Notes under the pieces: generated by a model
What the model saw: the letters and a program-made list of their open reading frames with translations, nothing else
The model's database searches: none
What the model was told of the DNA's origin: nothing
Shown: positions 6,613-8,533 of the stretch, one piece after another
Position numbering within the stretch: the first letter of the stretch is position 1
Layout: every line of letters begins with the position of its first letter
Program-made: the position numbers and the translations under genes
NCBI GenBank assembly: GCA_003552565.1
Contig: PUNB01000106.1
Span: forward strand, 1 to 8,533
Reading direction: 5' to 3'
Source: Lentisphaerota bacterium
Lineage (GTDB): Bacteria > Verrucomicrobiota > Lentisphaeria > Oligosphaerales > PUNB01
Length of the DNA stretch: 8,533 nt

Positions 6613-6654
6613 GGTATCAGGCGTTTTGCGCCGGAAGTCGGGCTTATGTGAGAC
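6613..6654 (+). repeat. 42-bp palindromic intergenic repeat, copy 3
   Basis: It begins GGTATCAGGCG, has the hairpin GGCG-TTTTG-CGCC, and ends GGGCTTATGTGAGAC. Its tail differs from copies 1 and 2 (ATGTGAGAC instead of GTATGAAAC). That variant tail, as the 12-nt word TTATGTGAGACT, also occurs inverted at 244-255, hinting at a decayed fourth copy or a second tail type. Confidence 0.8.
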
Positions 6655-6669
6655 TTGACATTTTTATGG

Positions 6670-6750
6670 ATTAGGGCGAAAGATTATGAGGAAAGATTAG
6701 GAAAAGACGGGTGCGCCTCTTAATCTTTTGCCCTGATCTTTCGCCTTAAT
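6670..6750. repeat. 81-nt long imperfect hairpin
   Basis: The 30-nt arm at 6670-6699 (starts ATTAGGGCGAAAGATTA) pairs without gaps with 6721-6750 (ends ATCTTTCGCCTTAAT) at 24 of 30 positions, plus three possible G-U pairs, around a 21-nt loop. Each arm carries two copies of an AAGATTA word, so the arms are themselves internally repetitive. No T-run follows on either strand. Confidence 0.75.
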
Positions 6751-6773
6751 CTGGTTTCCGACCCCTTTCCGCA

Positions 6774-6793
6774 TGGGGTCTAACTAGACCCCA
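6774..6793. promoter_or_regulatory. 20-bp palindrome ahead of the transporter gene
   Basis: TGGGGTCTA-AC-TAGACCCCA has 9-bp arms that are fully complementary, 79 bp upstream of the transporter start. The ACCCC at 6761-6765 could pair instead with GGGGT at 6775-6779, so two exclusive hairpins are possible in RNA. It could be an operator for a dimeric regulator, a leader structure, or simply another intergenic repeat. Confidence 0.4.
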
Positions 6794-6872
6794 CTCGAAA
6801 AGGTATCGCACCCATGCTCCCGCTGGTTTCGGATGATATTCTAATAACATATCGAATAAGCAATTAATCCAA

Positions 6873-8489
6873 ATGCAGCTTTTTTTCATTATTTTCACGG
6901 TTCTCGGCGGGCTGGCATTGTTCATTTTCGGAATGAATATCATGACCGAAGGATTACGCCAGGCGGTCGGAGCCGGCCTGCAGAAACTGCTGGGCCGCAC
7001 CACCCGCACAGCTTCCGGCGGCTTCCTTCTGGGCACCGGCCTGGGAACCACCATCCACAGCAGTGCCGGTTCTGTTATGCTGGTGGGGTTCGTCAACGCC
7101 GGGCTCATGACTCTGGAGCAGTCGATCGCGCCAATGCTGGGGGCTAATTTCGGCACCACCTTGTCAATGCAGGTTATTTCTCTGCAGCTGACAGATTATG
7201 CTTTCGTGGCCATAGCTTTCGGACTTGGATTGACACTTTTGGCTCCCACTGATAAAGGAAAGTCGCTGGGACGGGCCTTGCTCGGATTCGGTTTGCTTTT
7301 TCACGGTATGGATCTGATGAGCGGCGCTATAAAACCGCATCGAGAAACATTGGCGGTATTTTTGCGCGGTGTCGACGGCGATACCTATTCAGGCCTTTTT
7401 CTCGGGATTTTAATGGCCGGCGGTTTGACCGCGGTATGGCAGAGCAGCGGCGCCACCATCGCCATTACCTTCGCCTTGATCAGCGCCGGGGTGTTCACGG
7501 AATTCTCACAGGTTTTTCCCATCGTTCTCGGTTCGCATCTTGGCACCTGCGCCACCTCTCTTCTGGGGAGCCTGGGAGCGAATGTCGAAGCCCGCCGCTG
7601 TGCTTTTTCCCACCTTTTGTTCAACCTTTTCAACGTCCTGCTGGCGGTTCTCCTGCAGCCCTTGTTTTATTGGTTTATACCATTGATTTCCAATGACCTG
7701 ACTCGACAGACGGCGAATTTGCACAGCGCCGTAATGCTGGCCGCCGCGGTGGTTATTTTACCGTTTACTCACCGTTACGCGGGCTTGATCCGCAAACTGT
7801 TTTTCCCACGCGCTCCCATGCCGCAGTCCAGTTTCCTTGATTACCATCTGCTGGATTATCCCGAACGCGGTATCAAAGCGGTGATCGCCGAGCTGCGGAG
7901 AGTGTCCCGAATTTGCCTGAACAGTTTCAATCTGACCGGAAGAGTCATCCTGCTTACTCATGACCGTAAGTGCGTGGCCGGCATCAAAAAAAACGAGGCG
8001 GTGATTGACGATATTAAGGAGACGATGGGGGATTATATCTTTCAGATGACGCAAAAGTATCTCTCCCGTCGCCAGATTATACTCTATCATCATCTTCTTC
8101 ACTGCATGTCCGATATTGAACGCATAGGCGACCATATTGAGCAACTGGCTCAAACTTCACTCCGTCGGCAGGTCGCCGCTCTGGATCAAGAAGCTTTTGA
8201 AACCATCCTTGATCTATACCGTAAGACACATTACATACTTACTCTGATTGTAAAGGGATTTGACCCCGAAGCAAACGATTTCGCCCTCAGCGGCAAGGAA
8301 CTGCATACGGCGCGAAATGATTATCGTCAGGCCAGCACTGAGGCCAAAAGGATCTTTCTGAAAAAAGCACAGAAGCATAACCTGTCTCCTGGAGCGGCCC
8401 TCTATTTCAAAGAATATATCGCGGTGCTGGATCGCTTAAGCCGACATGTGAAAAATATTTCTCAGGCTATGGAGGATGAGGATTTCTGA
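6873..8489 (+). CDS. Na+/phosphate cotransporter with C-terminal PhoU-like domain
   Basis: A 538-residue inner-membrane protein of the Na/Pi-cotransporter (NptA/YjbB-like) family, which moves phosphate coupled to sodium. Residues 1-310 are hydrophobic and contain the family's two inverted repeats: HSSAGSVMLVGFVNAG (62-77) followed by GANFGTT (90-96), and QSSGATIAITFALISAG (190-206) followed by GSHLGTCATS (220-229). The family usually has QSS in both; here the first is H62-S-S. Residues about 335-530 are a soluble helical PhoU-like domain with the signature DIERIGDHIEQLA (414-426), thought to sense or gate phosphate and metals. The ATG at 6873 is the first possible start after an in-frame stop at 6834 and puts the first helix at the N-terminus, but no ribosome-binding site precedes it. 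The long repeat-rich region lies upstream. In related bacteria such genes act in phosphate homeostasis, sometimes in export; direction cannot be told from sequence. Confidence 0.92.
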   Translation: MQLFFIIFTVLGGLALFIFGMNIMTEGLRQAVGAGLQKLLGRTTRTASGGFLLGTGLGTTIHSSAGSVMLVGFVNAGLMTLEQSIAPMLGANFGTTLSMQVISLQLTDYAFVAIAFGLGLTLLAPTDKGKSLGRALLGFGLLFHGMDLMSGAIKPHRETLAVFLRGVDGDTYSGLFLGILMAGGLTAVWQSSGATIAITFALISAGVFTEFSQVFPIVLGSHLGTCATSLLGSLGANVEARRCAFSHLLFNLFNVLLAVLLQPLFYWFIPLISNDLTRQTANLHSAVMLAAAVVILPFTHRYAGLIRKLFFPRAPMPQSSFLDYHLLDYPERGIKAVIAELRRVSRICLNSFNLTGRVILLTHDRKCVAGIKKNEAVIDDIKETMGDYIFQMTQKYLSRRQIILYHHLLHCMSDIERIGDHIEQLAQTSLRRQVAALDQEAFETILDLYRKTHYILTLIVKGFDPEANDFALSGKELHTARNDYRQASTEAKRIFLKKAQKHNLSPGAALYFKEYIAVLDRLSRHVKNISQAMEDEDF

Positions 8490-8527
8490 ATCAAGCGCAA
8501 AAAACTGGACAAAAAAACCGAGCCGCT

Positions 8528-8533
8528 GGAGGA
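8528..8533 (+). promoter_or_regulatory. Ribosome-binding site of a gene beyond the right edge
   Basis: GGAGGA is a near-perfect Shine-Dalgarno sequence ending exactly at the window edge, 38 bp after the transporter stop codon. It suggests a plus-strand gene starting within about ten bases outside the window, co-transcribed with the transporter. The intervening bases show no terminator. Confidence 0.45.

Larger units (their letters stand above)
6063..6872. other. Large repeat-rich intergenic region
   Basis: About 800 bp without a credible gene. The minus-strand frames at 6122-6388, 6261-6497 and 6283-6567 lack ribosome-binding sites, overlap one another and translate repeat DNA. Contents in order: leader of the flavoprotein gene; imperfect repeats at 6282-6299 and 6342-6361; a GC-rich hairpin (6397-6414); 42-bp repeat copy 2 (6454-6495); AT-rich inverted repeats (6498-6590); copy 3 (6613-6654); an 81-nt hairpin (6670-6750); a 20-bp near-perfect palindrome (6774-6793). 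No clear -35/-10 pair for the transporter gene was found. Confidence 0.65.

Noticed and set aside
6656..6690. TTGACA at 6656-6661 as a promoter for the transporter
   Set aside because: No acceptable -10 box lies 16-18 bp downstream, and the gene starts more than 200 bp away beyond a long hairpin.

Overview
The window looks like a chromosomal stretch of a bacterium with moderate GC content and large intergenic gaps. Protein style and non-coding repeats suggest the Planctomycetes-Verrucomicrobia-Chlamydiae group, perhaps Kiritimatiellota or Lentisphaerota. The reasons are a membrane-anchored eukaryotic-like Ser/Thr kinase with a zinc-ribbon N-terminus, a short class II aldolase, a dihydroorotate-dehydrogenase-like protein, a Na/Pi-PhoU transporter, and dispersed palindromic repeats between genes. 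This placement is an inference from recall and was not tested by a search.

Layout, left to right. Bases 1-289 are non-coding apart from a possible gene start at the left edge (minus strand), and hold one copy of a 42-bp palindromic repeat. Bases 290-3674 are a two-gene minus-strand unit: an 830-residue Ser/Thr protein kinase followed, 55 bp later, by a 278-residue calcineurin-like metallophosphoesterase. A 195-bp divergent intergenic region carries a candidate promoter for the kinase and, facing right, a tandem 12-bp repeat next to a TTGACA box and a strong ribosome-binding site for class II fructose-bisphosphate aldolase (3870-4823, plus). A 237-bp convergent gap with several hairpins separates it from a minus-strand dihydroorotate-dehydrogenase-like flavoprotein gene (5061-6062). 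Bases 6063-6872 hold no credible gene. They are a mosaic of repeats: two more copies of the 42-bp element, AT-rich TTGAAT-type inverted repeats, an 81-nt hairpin and a near-perfect 20-bp palindrome. The last gene (6873-8489, plus) is a Na+/phosphate cotransporter with a C-terminal PhoU-like domain. The window ends on a GGAGGA ribosome-binding site that probably belongs to a gene starting just outside.

The genes do not form one obvious pathway. The kinase/phosphoesterase pair could be a signalling unit. The aldolase is central carbon metabolism, the flavoprotein has an unsettled substrate, and the transporter handles phosphate. No CRISPR array, tRNA, rRNA, transposase or recognised defence system is visible. 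The least explained features are the kinase's C-terminal architecture, the repeat mosaic with inverted 42-bp copies on both sides of the four-gene block, and the folded intergenic segments at 5001-5062 and 6670-6793.
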